DNA of 64,000 nucleotides, taken from assembly GCF_030272615.1 (NCBI RefSeq), contig NC_081414.1, forward strand, positions 525,389,637-525,453,636, read 5' to 3'. Position numbers and translations under genes: made by a program. This DNA comes from Cryptomeria japonica. Its lineage: Eukaryota; Streptophyta; Pinopsida; Cupressales; Cupressaceae. This document shows, piece by piece, positions 9,729 through 21,345 of the stretch (the stretch's first letter is position 1; every line of letters begins with the position of its first letter). Under the pieces are notes generated by a model, which was given only the letters and a program-made list of their open reading frames with translations, made no database searches and was not told where the DNA came from.

Positions 9729-11100
9729 AAAATACTAAGAAACCAAGAAACTTCAAACAAAGAATCTAAGACGACAACCACGTATAGGAAGTGACTCAAA
9801 GTACCTCAAAATGCATGCATGGAGCTTATAAGCCACAATTTGGACAAAAATTAATAGGGTTATCCCAATTTTCTCCAAGTCTAAATTGGGAACAACAATA
9901 AGATATTCAAAGAGCCATAAGATGTGTCCACATTAGAAAATAGGATGAAAACATAAGAAAACAACCGTTACTAACAGAAGAATAAGAAGGAGAAGGAGAA
10001 GGAGAACTTTAAAATAAAATAAAAATCTAAAAATTTAAAAAAATAAAATTAAGGAAAGCTATTACAATATATAAGAATAAAAACAAAGCTATGGTAATAA
10101 CTAGAGACGGATTGACATTGTAAAAGGAAGAATATAAAAGGATGAGATAGAAGAAGAATAACATGAAGAAAAAATATTTTCTAACGAGAACAAAAAGTGA
10201 TCAAATGAGCAAAGATAGCAAAAGAATAATTCTACAAGAAAAAAGAAATGAAGACTATCACAAAGCATGTTTCTTAGAGAGAAGCTCAATTATGAAAAGG
10301 CTAACAGAGTAACTATGGAGAAGGAAAATATTCCACAGTGCACGTACCTTACCCTGTTTCATATTTTTCATAATGTCTGCAACTTCAATATACTTTAAAT
10401 TCCTCTGGTCAATTTTCTAGATGAATTTAGATTCCTGATCCAAAGCCACATTCAGCGAAGATTTTGCTTGAAATTTTCTTGACTATTTTTCAACCATATT
10501 TCATTTGGATGAAAGTTTCTAAAGCCTTTTCCATAAATCCATTTTGTGCTTAGTTTAAGAACCATCTTGTCTTCTATGTAGTGGATCTTTGAGGTCACTT
10601 ATTGGCAGATCATTTTGCATGCATGTCAGACAAGATCTTGTGCATTTATCAATAATTAGCATTACATGTCCTTTTCTCACATACCTTGATCTTTAAAGCA
10701 TTAGAATTTGTATATGGGTGCAAACTGATCAATACCCCTTCTAGCCTCTGAACACAGATTTATCCTCTTCCAATAGCTCTTATCTCAATAGACCAGCAAG
10801 ATGTTGAGTGTTTTTTCTATCACATCTAATACAAAGATTTAGACTTATATTAGAATTGAAATAAATGCTAAGTAGTATCCACAAGATCCTTTAGTTATTG
10901 ATTAGATAGTTATTTGTTTCAGAATGAATACTCATAATAGTTATGATTAATGAGATAAGGGTTATAAGCTTCACTTCCATTAACAAGAATATAACTAATA
11001 TAAATCTTATGAATCGTTAAGAACAAAGATATATATCTCTCTCTTATCTGCTAATGTGGTCTACGATTATTATGATTGTAGGGTTCTAATTCATTTTATT
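9729..11100. other. Unassigned AT- and purine-rich region
   Basis: Nothing coding is supported. A GAA/GGA-rich purine stretch lies near 9978-10005, followed by A-rich sequence to about 10310. No LTR ends, PBS or domains were found. Confidence 0.4.
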
Positions 11101-11690
11101 TGTAGACATCTGGTCAGTCCATTAATTTTCATCAAATTAATTAATTATTTGCCCCTTTTTTCTAATATTTCTTCTCAATAATTAAATAAATTCAATTTAT
11201 TTGATTAACTAATTCTTAAATATGAATAGTAAATTAATAAATTTAATTTATTAATTTATAATATTTATATTCTCGTATGCAGATAATTAATAAGTTTTAT
11301 TTATTAATTATCTCATATTTATCTTTTCAACCTGCCAATTTGAAAAAATATGAAAACAATCAATTTATTTATTTATTAAATCCCCATATTATCTTCCTCG
11401 ATTTGATTCAATCTTCCTCGATTTGATTCCGGATTTCTTCTTTTTCTTTGTCTCCTAATGGAAACTATGTTATGTGTTTGATCTTAGCTATTGATTCTTC
11501 TTGTCTCCATATTAATCTCATTCGTTGATTCAAAATCCTCTTTTCTATAAATTGAGCTCTCATTGCTCATTTTCTACAACCACGCTTTGAGTAATCTTAT
11601 GTTGTTGCTTTCAAATCGCTTTCTTGCAATCATCTTGCTTGCTATTCACTTGCATTTGTAGGTGACACCCACACAATTTGAAGGTGAAAG
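11101..11690 (+). repeat. Possible LTR relic
   Basis: The start TGTAGACATC resembles the TGTAGACGCC start of the solo LTR at 5135. An AT-rich TTAATTAA first half is followed by CTATAAATTGAGC (TATA-like, near 11547) and a pyrimidine-rich stretch, the usual layout of these LTRs. I found no convincing 3' terminus or target duplication. A perfect 19-20 bp tandem duplication (CTTCCTCGATTTGATTC) sits at 11391-11430. Confidence 0.3.
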
Positions 11691-13099
11691 AAGAACAATG
11701 GAGGAGCTATATGAAAGAGATTCGTGTGCTTTGGTTTGCATCAATTTTAAATCTTGGTTTCATTTCTATTGAATGTATTATGATCTTTTTCATTGCAATT
11801 TAGCTTTCATGGTTAGCTAATTTAATTGCTTTGATGCTTTATTCTGATTTTCCTAGTTACATTATTTATTTATTCAACTTCTTAAGTGGAGTAAGATATG
11901 ATAATGGTAAGGAATAAGGGATAATTCAAGAATCTACATTCAAGAGGTGATAAGATATGAGTAATATAAGGATATTACTTTTATCTATATTTCGGAATTA
12001 TTTATGTTATGCAACTCAAATTAATTTTTGGAATGGATTTATAATAGTGGGACAAATAAAAAGTTAAGAAATTATATTAATTGTATTGAATTAATTATAT
12101 ATGACAAAATGATCGATGTGAAGGGATAAAAGATAGAATGTATAGCGAATATCATATAGTGGAATATTGACAATGATTCCTATTTGTAAATTAAATGTAG
12201 ATCATATTTGATGGACAAAAATTACATAATACTTTATAACTCAAGAGTTTAATTTGTTTGGAAGGATGTTAAATAATCTTATCATTTCACAAAACTTCCT
12301 AAATTAGTTATTACATAGATCAATTAGATTATGTGTGAATAAATACCTTCTCAAATCCTTGTATGGTTATATAAAGATTCTCAAAACATTGAATAAATGA
12401 ATTATGCTTTGTCCATGGATAGATATGTAATCTATATGATTATCAATTAGATGCTTTGATCCATTATTTTTTTATTGCTCTTAAATGAATTTAATTTGAA
12501 ATCATGAATGATGTTAGTGGATATTAAGTTCTTGTGACTATCATATATGCTCTCAACTACCAAATTAGAATAGTTTTCATAAATGGATTACTGACAAGTG
12601 AATATCTTATCTATCTCTATCTAATAATATATTGAGATACTTCAAGAAGGATATTTAATGTGAGCTATACGATCGTTATAGATATTTGATTTTATCATAT
12701 AGTAGCTTGAAAAGAATCATATTTTTGGAAATTTATATCGAAATGTTGGTTTCATTTACCATCATTCGGTTAAGATGATCTATGTTGTCTTTGACTTTGT
12801 GTTATGGATATCTTGTTATATTAACTATGTTTAAAGATGTATTCTAATCTAGAAGACTAGACTCGTGAAATGTGTAGACTTATCACTTCTATGCTCATAT
12901 GTGCTCTTATTTCTCAAGTAGCTTCTCTACGCATATGTAGGCATGAATGCATTCTTGTGTTTTCTCCATGTTTGAAATAAATTGATGTTATGTTCACTTC
13001 TTGGAATAAATGTGATTGAGATAGAATTGAGATCTTGAAATGATTTTAGATAGTTAAGAATATTATTGTTTTTTTTCATATGAATGTTATATGTATCTT
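11691..13099. other. Unassigned AT-rich region
   Basis: No open frame longer than about 60 codons, no domain and no element boundary that I can defend. It may be the interior of the decayed repeat that ends at 13571. Confidence 0.35.
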
Positions 13100-13571
13100 G
13101 TGTCCCCATGATATCGTTATATTAGTATTAGAATTTAGATATATCATGTTGCACAAATTCCATTACTCTTGCCATATTTGCATTGTTGGTCTTCCTCATG
13201 CTAGGTCAATTATTCTTCATGTCAGGAAGAATTTCAAGGAAGTGTAAATACTTCCTGGTAGGGGGATAAGCAATTCAACAATGTTCCCTCTCATGGTGTG
13301 CTCGAGAGAGATAATAGATGTCAGAAGTTCTCATTGTGGTGCTCTCCATGATTTGTTCTTTTTGTATCATTTTATTTGACCATGTAGTTGATTATAAAGG
13401 ATTATGTTTCCTTATCTTATTCCTTATTATTGGCTTATGTACTCTACCTTTATGTCAAAATGTAATTCCATGTATTTGATCTTATATATTTGAATGTATG
13501 GCATTAATTTATGTTAGATTATGTTTATTATGTGAACTATATTAATTTGATACTATGGTGATCTTTACACT
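13100..13571 (+). repeat. Dispersed repeat, copy A
   Basis: This matches 56930-57386 in order and spacing. Shared landmarks are CATGATATCGTTATA, GGAAGTGTAAAT, GATAAGCA, GGCTTATGTACTC (copy B: AGCTTGTACTC) and GACATTAATTTAT-type phrases. Both copies stop at a CTTTACA end, suggesting a common 3' terminus (possibly an LTR ending in CA). A candidate 5' edge for this copy is the CTTTG preceding TGTTATGG near 12799, which would repeat the CTTTG found after 13571. That edge is tentative. Confidence 0.55.
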
Positions 13572-13680
13572 TTGTAGCAAGGCATCTCCCAAAATTAGAG
13601 GGAAATATTAGGAAGCCTCACCCACATCAAATGAACTTGAAGTGATTTGGAAAGGAGGTTAAAATTTAAAAGACCAAGGC

Positions 13681-14035
13681 TTGAGAGAGAGGGGCGGGGT
13701 GATCTCTCCAAGCCCATACTTTGTCCAATGTCAAGTGCATCACTACCAAGGAAGAAAAGGAAGCAATAAAGAACTCTTCAATACAAGGATGAATTTATAT
13801 CTTACCCACCCTAAGCGGTTGCCAAGAATACACAACCCAAGCATGGAGGTCCTGGAGGGAAGGCCAAAGACTTAAAAATTTACAAACCAAAGTGTCATTT
13901 TGATTGTGGGGTCTTAACACTTGAGGAAGAGGACAAGGATATCTATGAGGAGGAGGAGCAATAGATTGCTAGATCAATATAGGAAAAACTCTTAGAATCC
14001 CTACCAAACTCCAACAGACCTGATGTCACAAACCC
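13681..14035 (+). pseudogene. Decayed ORF, left part, interrupted by the Copia element
   Basis: One frame reads DIYEEEEQ, then (after stops) EKLLESLPNSNRPDVTN up to the AACCC target duplication. It appears to continue after the Copia element at 21097. It is interrupted by several stops, so it predates the insertion. I do not recognise a family; the acidic, low-complexity character fits the tail of a LINE ORF1 or gag-like protein. Confidence 0.35.
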
Positions 14036-15333
14036 TGTTGGATATTGTTGCTGCTAGGATATGTTGTCATTGATGTCATCATATTCCTACTCTGGTGATT
14101 GCAGAATGGCTTATTATGATTATGGTTTGGTGTATGGAGTATTTATAGTATCATTATATTCTTTTGTACTGGTTTTGGTGATCCAGAAATCTTAATTGAT
14201 CATATCATATGATCTGGTTTCGCAATTTGTGTTTCTGATTAGTGCTTTGCAAAGTTCAGTATTCCCTCCAGTATATTTCAGTGTGATCATATCTTGAGCT
14301 GAGTTTTTGGGATATCGTTTGGGATGGTATTGTGTATCTTTATTGCAGATGGTTCGTTATTTGGTTCTCTATAAGTTATCTTTCTTTGTGACAGTTGTTG
14401 GTGTCAGACATTGATAGATGAAGTTTTGATAAGTGGTGTAAATGCAGTTATTACTGATTATTCAAACATGTTTGTTGGTATTTACTATTTGTGTCCTATT
14501 TGTTTTGATGATCCGCATTGATTTTTGTGTGTGGTATTGGTGATTTTGTTGAACCGGTGATGTTCTTCATGTTGTGTAGTTTTCTTGGTGGTGTAGCATG
14601 TTGCGGTTGATCTTGGCGTGATTTCTAGTGGTGTTGAGTGTTTGGAAATTTGAATTAGGTCCATGTTATGTCATGTATATCATTATATTGGTATGTTGGT
14701 CAATCTTTGTATAGTGTGATGTAATTTTGTAATTGTGAGTTGAGGGTTTAGCCGCCCTTGTTGTCAAGGTTGATAGATTGTTTAAATAGGTGATATAGTC
14801 ATGTAATCTAGGTATCAAGGTTGTGTCTGCATTATCAGAGAGTGGTGTATGTGTGAACAAGTGATTCATCCTTCGGCGTTGTGATTGATCAAAGATTTGT
14901 GTTGCAGAGAAGACAATTGTGCTTATCTAGGACTATCATCAGGCATTTGCAGATGCTATTATTATAGTTCATTCCTTTCGGATTGTAGTCTGAATCTTAT
15001 TGTAAGTCAGTGAGTCTTCCCTGAGGGTTGTAGCCTTTTGGGTCATTATCTTTTGAGCAGTGAGATCTAGGCAGTGTTCCTGAATGCATTTTCATTCCCC
15101 ATTGTAATCATTTTCACATACTACTATAGAGTATCATCTTACTGTGGCTAGGTTCCCACCGTGGTTTTTCCCTTAACCGGGTTTTCCACGTCAAAATCTT
15201 GGTGTTGTGTGTTGTGCTATCAATTTTATTATCTTTGTTGTTGCTACAATTTATTTATGATTGAGTTTGTAAATCCAATAGAAAATTGATTCACCCCCCC
15301 CCCCTAAGTTTTCTCTCATTGTTGTTGCCAACA
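14036..15333 (+). mobile_element. Copia 5' LTR
   Basis: Starts TGTTGGATATTG and ends TTGTTGCCAACA, with terminal inverted repeat TGTTGG/CCAACA. It carries the palindrome GATCATATCATATGATC at 14198-14214. The TATA position reads TTTAAATA near 14781, where the 3' LTR has TATAAATA. A C-run lies near the U5 end (about 15294-15304). Confidence 0.93.
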
Positions 15334-15334
15334 A

Positions 15335-15347
15335 TTGGTACTAGAGC
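15335..15347 (+). other. Copia primer binding site (initiator Met tRNA type)
   Basis: TTGGTACTAGAGC one base after the LTR. The canonical plant Copia site is TTGGTATCAGAGC, so it carries a small internal change. It is complementary to the 3' end of initiator tRNA-Met. Confidence 0.8.
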
Positions 15348-15389
15348 TAGATCCTCCAGAAGAAGCTTAACCACTTAAGGAGATCCAGG

Positions 15390-16300
15390 ATGGAAACCGG
15401 AAGTGGAAGTGTTATCTTTAGGGAGAGTCCAAGATTTGATGGAAGTAACTATGCTATATGGAAGAACTGGATGGAAGTGCACTTGAGGTGTCTAAGACAA
15501 GACTATTGGAAGATTACAAAGAATGTCTATTTTGTTCCTCAGAATGGACAGGTTACCACTGATGAGATCAAGGAAGCTGAGAATAACATTAGAGAAAAGG
15601 AAGCATTGTTGAGTGCGCTGACTGATTCATAGATGACTAATGTAATGGGACTTTAGACTACACATGAGGTCTAGGAGAACCTTGAAACCTTGTGTGAAGG
15701 AGATAAATAAGTAAAAGTTGCTAAGTTACAGAGTTTGGAAGGGAAATCTGAGATGTTGAAGATGGGAGAAGATGAGCACATAAACACTTTCATGGCTAAG
15801 GTGAATGATCTGATCCTAGGTATAAGATGTGTTAGTGTAACCCTTGAAGAAGATAAAATTGTTTCTAAGGTGCTCAGATCTTTTCCTCCTACTTACAAAC
15901 ATAAGGTAGTTGTTATTGATGAGATCCTGAGTGTGACTACTATAATAAGAGATATGTTGCTTGGAAAGATTGTTGCATTTGAACTAAGTAAATTTGGTGA
16001 ATCACATACAAAGTCTAAGATAGCATTAGAGAATTTGTATCCGAAAAGAAGAAGTATGATCGTGAAGAATGCAGAATATCCAGATATGAAAGAGAGAGAG
16101 AGAAAATAAATGGAGGAGCAAGGAAGAGAATTGGATGAGCTTGAAGCATTGATTTCCCAGAGATGGCCTAAGGGATCTAGTAAGTATGATGGAAAATTAC
16201 CCTTAAAATGTTTCTCTCATAATAAGGTGGGACATTTTTCTTCTAGGTTCCCAGAGAGAATGGCTAAGTATGATAGACATGATAAATTTGATGAGCATGA
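15390..16300 (+). pseudogene. Copia gag remnant
   Basis: The N-terminus METGSGSVIF...RFDGSNYAIWKNWMEVHL is the start of a plant Copia Gag. It is followed by the UBN2-type core (EMLKMGEDEHINTFMAKVND, then VSKVLRSFPPTYKHKV and MLLGKIVAFEL). Stops at 15630, several between 15650 and 15720, and at 16107 break it. The nucleic-acid binding knuckle reads CFSHNKVGHFSSRF: the expected C-X2-C-X4-H-X4-C has lost its second and third Cys. A charged D/H/K/Y-rich stretch follows. It once formed the capsid-like particle. Confidence 0.85.
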
Positions 16301-16760
16301 TAGGAATGATAGATATGAGAAGCATGAGAAGTATGATAATCCTTACAAGTCTAATCAGAAGTATAAGCATCAGAAGAATCATTACTATGTTGTTGATGAA
16401 GGTGTTACAGATGAAGAATCGGAAGGAGATGAATTTGTGTTTATTGCCATTAAAGAAGATGGACTGGTACTTGTTGATTCCACAAGTTGTACTATTGAGG
16501 AGAAATCTCTGGCTGCTAAAGTTGAAGAAAAAGATGAATGGGTGATTGACAGCAGTTGTTCAATTCATATGACTAGTGATAAGAGCAAATTTGTGAGTAT
16601 GGAAAGGTAAGATGGTGGAATAGTGAGATTTGGAGATGACAAAGTTTGTGTGATCCATGGTAGAGGTTCTATTTCCTTTGATGGTAAGCATAACACTGAT
16701 GACATTTTGTATGTTGAAGAGCATAATCTTTTAAGTGTTGGATAGATGGTTGACAAAGGT
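16301..16760 (+). pseudogene. Copia protease region remnant
   Basis: After the charged linker the frame reads EWVIDSSCSIHMTSDKSKF, which aligns with the retropepsin active-site region WVIDSGCSNHMT of Copia elements. The D-S-G triad is changed to D-S-S. A stop at 16608-16610 and another near 16743 follow, around the conserved DDILYV...HNLLSVG segment. The protease would have matured Gag-Pol; this copy cannot be read through. Confidence 0.75.
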
Positions 16761-17905
16761 TATGATTTACAATTCAATGTTTAAAAATGCAAGATCCTAA
16801 ATGCCTCTGATATAGAGATTGCATCTGGAACTAAGACTAGAGGTAATATATTTCATTTGAATGCTGGCGAGAAAAGTTGTTTGATTTCTCAGATTGATTA
16901 AATTTGGTTGTGGCATAAGACAATGTGTCATGTTACCTTTGATTCAATGATTAAGATCAATTCTATTCAAGTTGTTAGAGATTTGCCTAAAATTGTTAAG
17001 CCTGCTAATCCGGTATGTAAATAATGCTAGTTGGCTTAGCAAACAAGAACTTCTTTCAAGAGAAAACAGTATACATCTAATGGATTGCTAGATCTTGTGC
17101 ATACTGACCTATGTGGACCTACAAATGTTAGGAGTGTGCAAGGTGATAGATACTTTATGTTACTAATTGATGATTATTCCAGGATGATATGGGTTGTCTT
17201 TTTGAAGGAAAAATCAGAAGCATTGGACAAATTCAAGATATTCAAAGCAAAGGTTGAAATTGAGACAATATTGAAGGTGAAATGTTTGATATATGATAGA
17301 GGAATAGGATTTTTTCCAGTGAATTTGATTCATTCTGTGAGAAGCATGTGAATAGAAGACAATTATCTGGTCCTAGAACCCCTCAGCAGAATGGAGTTGT
17401 TGAAAGGAAGAACAGAACAGTCTTGGATGTTGGAAGAACTATGTTGATTGAAGGGAATGTCCTGAAGATCTACTGGAGAGAAGTTATTAGCATTGTTGTT
17501 TACACATTCAACCGAGTTCATATAAAAGGTGGTACCGGTAAGACTCCTTATGAGCTATGGTTTGGTCATGTTCCTACTATAAGATATTTCAGAATTTTTG
17601 GTATTAAGTGTTATATCAAGAGAGATGAGGATATAGGAAATTTTGATGCAAGAAGTGATGAAGGAATTTTCTTGGGATATTCAACAAAGAGCAAAGCCTA
17701 CCGGTTCTACAATAAGAGACTGAGAAAGATAGTGGAAAGTGAAAATGTGAAGGTTGATGAGAACTATGGAAAACATATCAGAGCTTGCAGATATTATGAT
17801 GGTCAGTGTGTTATTCTAACGCCTATTCAGACTAAAGAATTGAAGCGGAATGATCTGGCAGAGACTGTTAATCTGGATGTTGCTATTACTGGTGGAGAGG
17901 TGTAG
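16761..17905 (+). pseudogene. Copia integrase remnant
   Basis: The GAG-pre-integrase His pair is seen in WHKTMCHVTF, but the zinc Cys pair is damaged by stops near 17020-17040. The catalytic core keeps D in DLVHTDLCGP, the second D in CLIYDRGIGF and the Glu in PRTPQQNGVVERKNRT, so the DDE residues survive. A frameshift with a stop near 17349 separates the second D from the Glu. The C-terminal part ARSDEGIFLGYSTKSKAYR is intact to a stop at 17903. Confidence 0.88.
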
Positions 17906-18029
17906 GAACTTGAAAATCAGAATAATCAGAAGACTCTGAGGTATGTAAGACTGAATAATTCTGAAAATCATATTATTGGTGATAAAAATAAAGGTATGAT
18001 GAGTAGAAGAAGGCTAGCTATTGAAGAGG

Positions 18030-18907
18030 TACGTTTTATTTCTAAAATTGAACCTAAAGATGTTGTTGAGGCCTGCAAAGATAAAAATTGGATGATAGCT
18101 ATGGAAGAAGAGTTGAATTAGATTGAAAATAATAACACATGGGAGCTTGTGCCTAGACCTAAAGATAAGAATGTGATTGGTACTAAATGTGTATTCAGGA
18201 ACAAATTGAATGAAGCTCATGAAGTTGTCAAAAATAAAGCAAGATTGGTATGCAAAGGATATTCACAAAAAGAAGGAATTTATTATGAGGAGACTTTTGT
18301 TGCAGTAGCCAAACTTGAAGTTGTTAGACTATTGCTTGCATATGCTGCTTATAAAGATTTCAAGGTATATGAGATGGATGTCAAGTCAGCTTTTCTGAAT
18401 GGTGATCTTGAGGAAGAAGTCTACATTGAGAAACCTGATGGATTTTTATTATCAGATGATGGAGACATGGTATGCAAACTGAAGAAAGCTCTTTATGGAT
18501 TGAAACAAGCCCCTACAACCTGGTATTCTAGATTGGATAAGTATTTGCTAAAATTAGGATTTAATAAAGGTACTACTGACAATAATCTATATTTTAAGAT
18601 TGAGAATGATAACATCTTGATTGTTGAAGTTTTTGTTGATGATATTATCTTTGGAGGAGATGATAACTTGAGTATGAAATTTATCGGTGATATGCAGAAA
18701 GAATTTGAGATGTCTATGATAGGAGAGATGAAATGTTTCTTAGGTTTGCAGATTTCACAAACCAAAAAAAGTATTTTTATATCTCAAACTAAATATGTGA
18801 AGGAATTGTTGAAGAAATTTGAGTTGGATGACTCCAAACCGGTTGGAACTCCTATGGTGACTGCCTACAAATTATCTAAAAATGATGAATCTCTGAAAGC
18901 TAAATAG
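18030..18907 (+). pseudogene. Copia reverse transcriptase remnant
   Basis: RVT_2-type RT. The entry region (EPKDVVEACKDKNWMIAMEEEL) has one stop at 18119-18121. The long open part then carries RLVCKGYSQKEGIYYEETF, the first catalytic Asp in YEMDVKSAFLNGDLEEEVYI, KALYGLKQAPTTWYSRLDKYL, and FVDDIIFGGD with both active-site Asp residues. It ends at a TAG at 18905-18907. This is the best preserved domain of the element. Confidence 0.92.
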
Positions 18908-19487
18908 TCTTTGTACAGATCTATGGTTGGTGGACTACTATATCTTACTCAAACTAGAATGGACATTATGCATGTTGTGTGCATGGCTACTAGATATCAA
19001 GCTGATACGAAAGAGAGTCATGTCACTATTGTAAAGAGAATATTCAGACACTTGAAGGGAACTATGGATTATGGTTTGTGGTATCTCCGGTGGTGCACTC
19101 TTTTTGGGTAATAAATTGGTTTCATGGGCTAGTAAGAAACAAGATTCAGTGTCCTTATCTACTATTGAAGATGAGTACATTGTTGTTGTTTGGATAAAGC
19201 GAATGTTGAAGGATATATGAATTATCTATGATGAGCCTATTGTCATATATTGTGATATTTCAAGTTTTATTAATATGTCAAAGAATCTGGTGCAACATTC
19301 AAAGACTAAACATGTATCAATCAAGTATCATTTCTTGAGAGAAAAAGTCAGTGAAGAAGAAGTAAAGTTGGAGTATGTGTCTACAAAGGAACAGATTGCT
19401 AATATTTTCACCAAGCCTTTTCCTGTAGATACATTTGTCTATTTGAGAGAGAAGTTAGGGGTATCCACCCCTCCTAATGAGAACTAG
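18908..19487 (+). pseudogene. Copia RNase H remnant with internal deletion
   Basis: It reads SLYRSMVGGLLYLTQTRMD and VKRIFRHLKGTMDYGLWY, then jumps straight to the SGGALF...VSWASKKQDSVSLS segment. Roughly 65-75 bp present in the relative (3246-3315) are missing at about 19086, removing the first RNase H catalytic Asp. A second short deletion near 19180 shortens the EAEY region. The C-terminus (HVSIKYHFLREKVSEEEV, FTKPFPVDTFVYLREKLGV) is intact, ending at TAG 19485-19487. Confidence 0.88.
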
Positions 19488-19620
19488 ATGCATTGAGTTG
19501 CATCAATCTGATGGACTTCACAATCTTATTTTTTTATCTAGATTGATGAGTTGGTGTTGCTCCTTTGGTGGAGTAGTATGTTGGATTTGTTAACTATTAT
19601 GAGAATAATGATTTGTTTAT

Positions 19621-19810
19621 CTAAGGGGGAGAGTGAGTTTGGTTTTTTGTTTTGAGAATCTTTGGCATTGTTGTCAAAGGGAGAGGAGAAGCATGTGAAA
19701 AATTGTTTTATCTGCTTGATCTTAGGGGGATTTTTGTTGGAGATTTTTTCTTTCTTTACATTGATTGTTTTTCACATTCATATGTTTCCATCAATGCCAA
19801 AGGGGGAGAT
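19621..19810 (+). other. Repeated polypurine tracts of the Copia element
   Basis: Purine blocks at about 19623 (AAGGGGGAGAG), 19675 (AAAGGGAGAGGAGAAG), 19724 (AGGGGGA) and 19799-19810 (AAAGGGGGAGAT). The last directly precedes the 3' LTR and is the probable plus-strand primer. The same set occurs in the same order before the truncated LTR at 4020. Confidence 0.75.
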
Positions 19811-21091
19811 TGTTGGACATTGTTGCTGCTGGGATATGTTGTTGTCATTGATGTCAACATATTCCTGCTTTGGTGATTGCAGATTGGTTTATTGTGATTA
19901 TGGTTTTTTATATGGAGTATTTATAGTATTATCATATTCTTCTATATTGGTTTTGGTGATCCAGAAATCTTAATTGATCATATCATATGATCTGGTTCTG
20001 CAGTTTATTTTTTTTATCAGTGCTTTGCAAAGTTCAGTATTTCCTCCGGTATATTCTGGTGTGATCAGATCTTGAGCTGAGTTTTTGGGATCGTCTTGTG
20101 TATCTTCATTGCAGATAGTTTGTGATTTGGTGCTCCGCAAGTTATCTTTCTTCGTGACAGTTGTTGGTGTCAAACGTTGATAGATGAAGATTTGATAAAT
20201 GGTGTTGGTGCAGCTGTTACTGATGATTCTAACATGCTTGTTGGTGTTTCCTAATTGTGTCCTATTTGTTTTGATGATCTACATTGATTGTTGTCTGCGG
20301 TATTGGTGATTTTATTTAACTGGTGATGTTCTTCGTGTTATGTGTTTTCTTGGTGGTGTAGCGTGTTGCGGTTGATCTTGGCGTGATTTCAGTTGGTGTT
20401 GAGTGTTTGGGAATTTGAATTAGGTCCATGTTATGTCATGTATGCTATATTGGTTTGTTGATCAATCTTTGTATCGTGTGATGTAAATTTGTAATTGTGA
20501 GTTGAGTGTTTAGCTGACCTCGTTGCCAAGGTTGATGGATTGTATAAATAGGTGATATAGTCATGTAACCTGGGTATCAAGGTTGTGTCTACATTATCAG
20601 AGAGTGGTGTATGTGTGAACAAGTGATTCATCCTTCAGTATTGTGATTGAGCAAAGATTGGTGTTGCAGAGTAGGAAATTGTGCTTAACCAAGACTATCA
20701 TCAACCATTAGAAGATGTTATTATTACAATTCATTCCTTCTGGATTGTAGTCTGAATCTTATTGTAAGTCAGTGAGACTTCCCTAAGGATTGTAGCCTTT
20801 CAGGTCATTATCTTTTGAGTAGTGAGCTCTAGGGAGTGTGCCTGAATGCATGTGCGTTCCCCATTGTAATCATTTTCGCATACTACTATAGAGTATCATC
20901 TTACTGTGGGTAGGTTCCCACTGTGGTTTTTCCCTTAACCGGGTTTTCCACGTCAAAATATTGGTGATGTGTGTTGTGCTATCAATTTTCTTATCTTTGT
21001 TGTTGCAGTTTATTTATGATTGAGTTTGTAGATCCGGTAGAAAACTGATTCACCCCCCCCTCTCAGTTTTTTGTCATTGTTGTTGCCAACA
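19811..21091 (+). mobile_element. Copia 3' LTR
   Basis: Starts TGTTGGACATTG and ends TTGTTGCCAACA, 1281 bp. It includes the palindrome at 19976-19992 and a clean TATAAATA box at 20543-20550. Followed by AACCC, matching the base pairs before the 5' LTR. Confidence 0.93.
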
Positions 21092-21096
21092 AACCC

Positions 21097-21345
21097 AACA
21101 CCAAAACAAAGAGATTTGTAGAGGCCCTAGCACAAGAAAAAGGACCCAAGCCATAACCATAAGGGAGTCCCACAGAAGAAATTATAGCATCAGCAACACC
21201 CAACCCTAAACTAGGAGGGACGAAGGCAAAGATTGTTGATTCCAATATCGTGCTAGAAGAAGCCTGGGAAAAAGCACCCAAACGCATGTCAAATGGAGGA
21301 ACAAATGTTATATTGCCTCTCCCCCTCATAAAATAGGATTATAAT
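21097..21345 (+). pseudogene. Decayed ORF, right part, after the Copia insertion
   Basis: Plus-strand frames read KTKRFVEALAQEKGPKP and PTEEIIASATPNPKLGGTK followed by AKIVDSNIVLEEAWEKAP, with stops between. This is the other half of the sequence split by the Copia element at AACCC. The open minus-strand frame over the same bases is probably a shadow. Function unknown. Confidence 0.35.

Larger units (their letters stand above)
14036..21091 (+). mobile_element. Defective Sirevirus-like Ty1/Copia retrotransposon (7056 bp)
   Basis: A complete element: 5' LTR 14036-15333, iMet-type PBS, gag, protease, integrase, reverse transcriptase and RNase H in Copia order, repeated polypurine tracts, and 3' LTR 19811-21091. 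The 5-bp target duplication AACCC is at 14031-14035 and 21092-21096. Multiple in-frame stops, frameshifts and an RNase H deletion make it non-functional. Sirevirus affinity is inferred from the repeated polypurine tracts and the integrase/RT style; no tree was made. The LTRs show many substitutions and small indels against each other, so the insertion is old. Confidence 0.93.
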
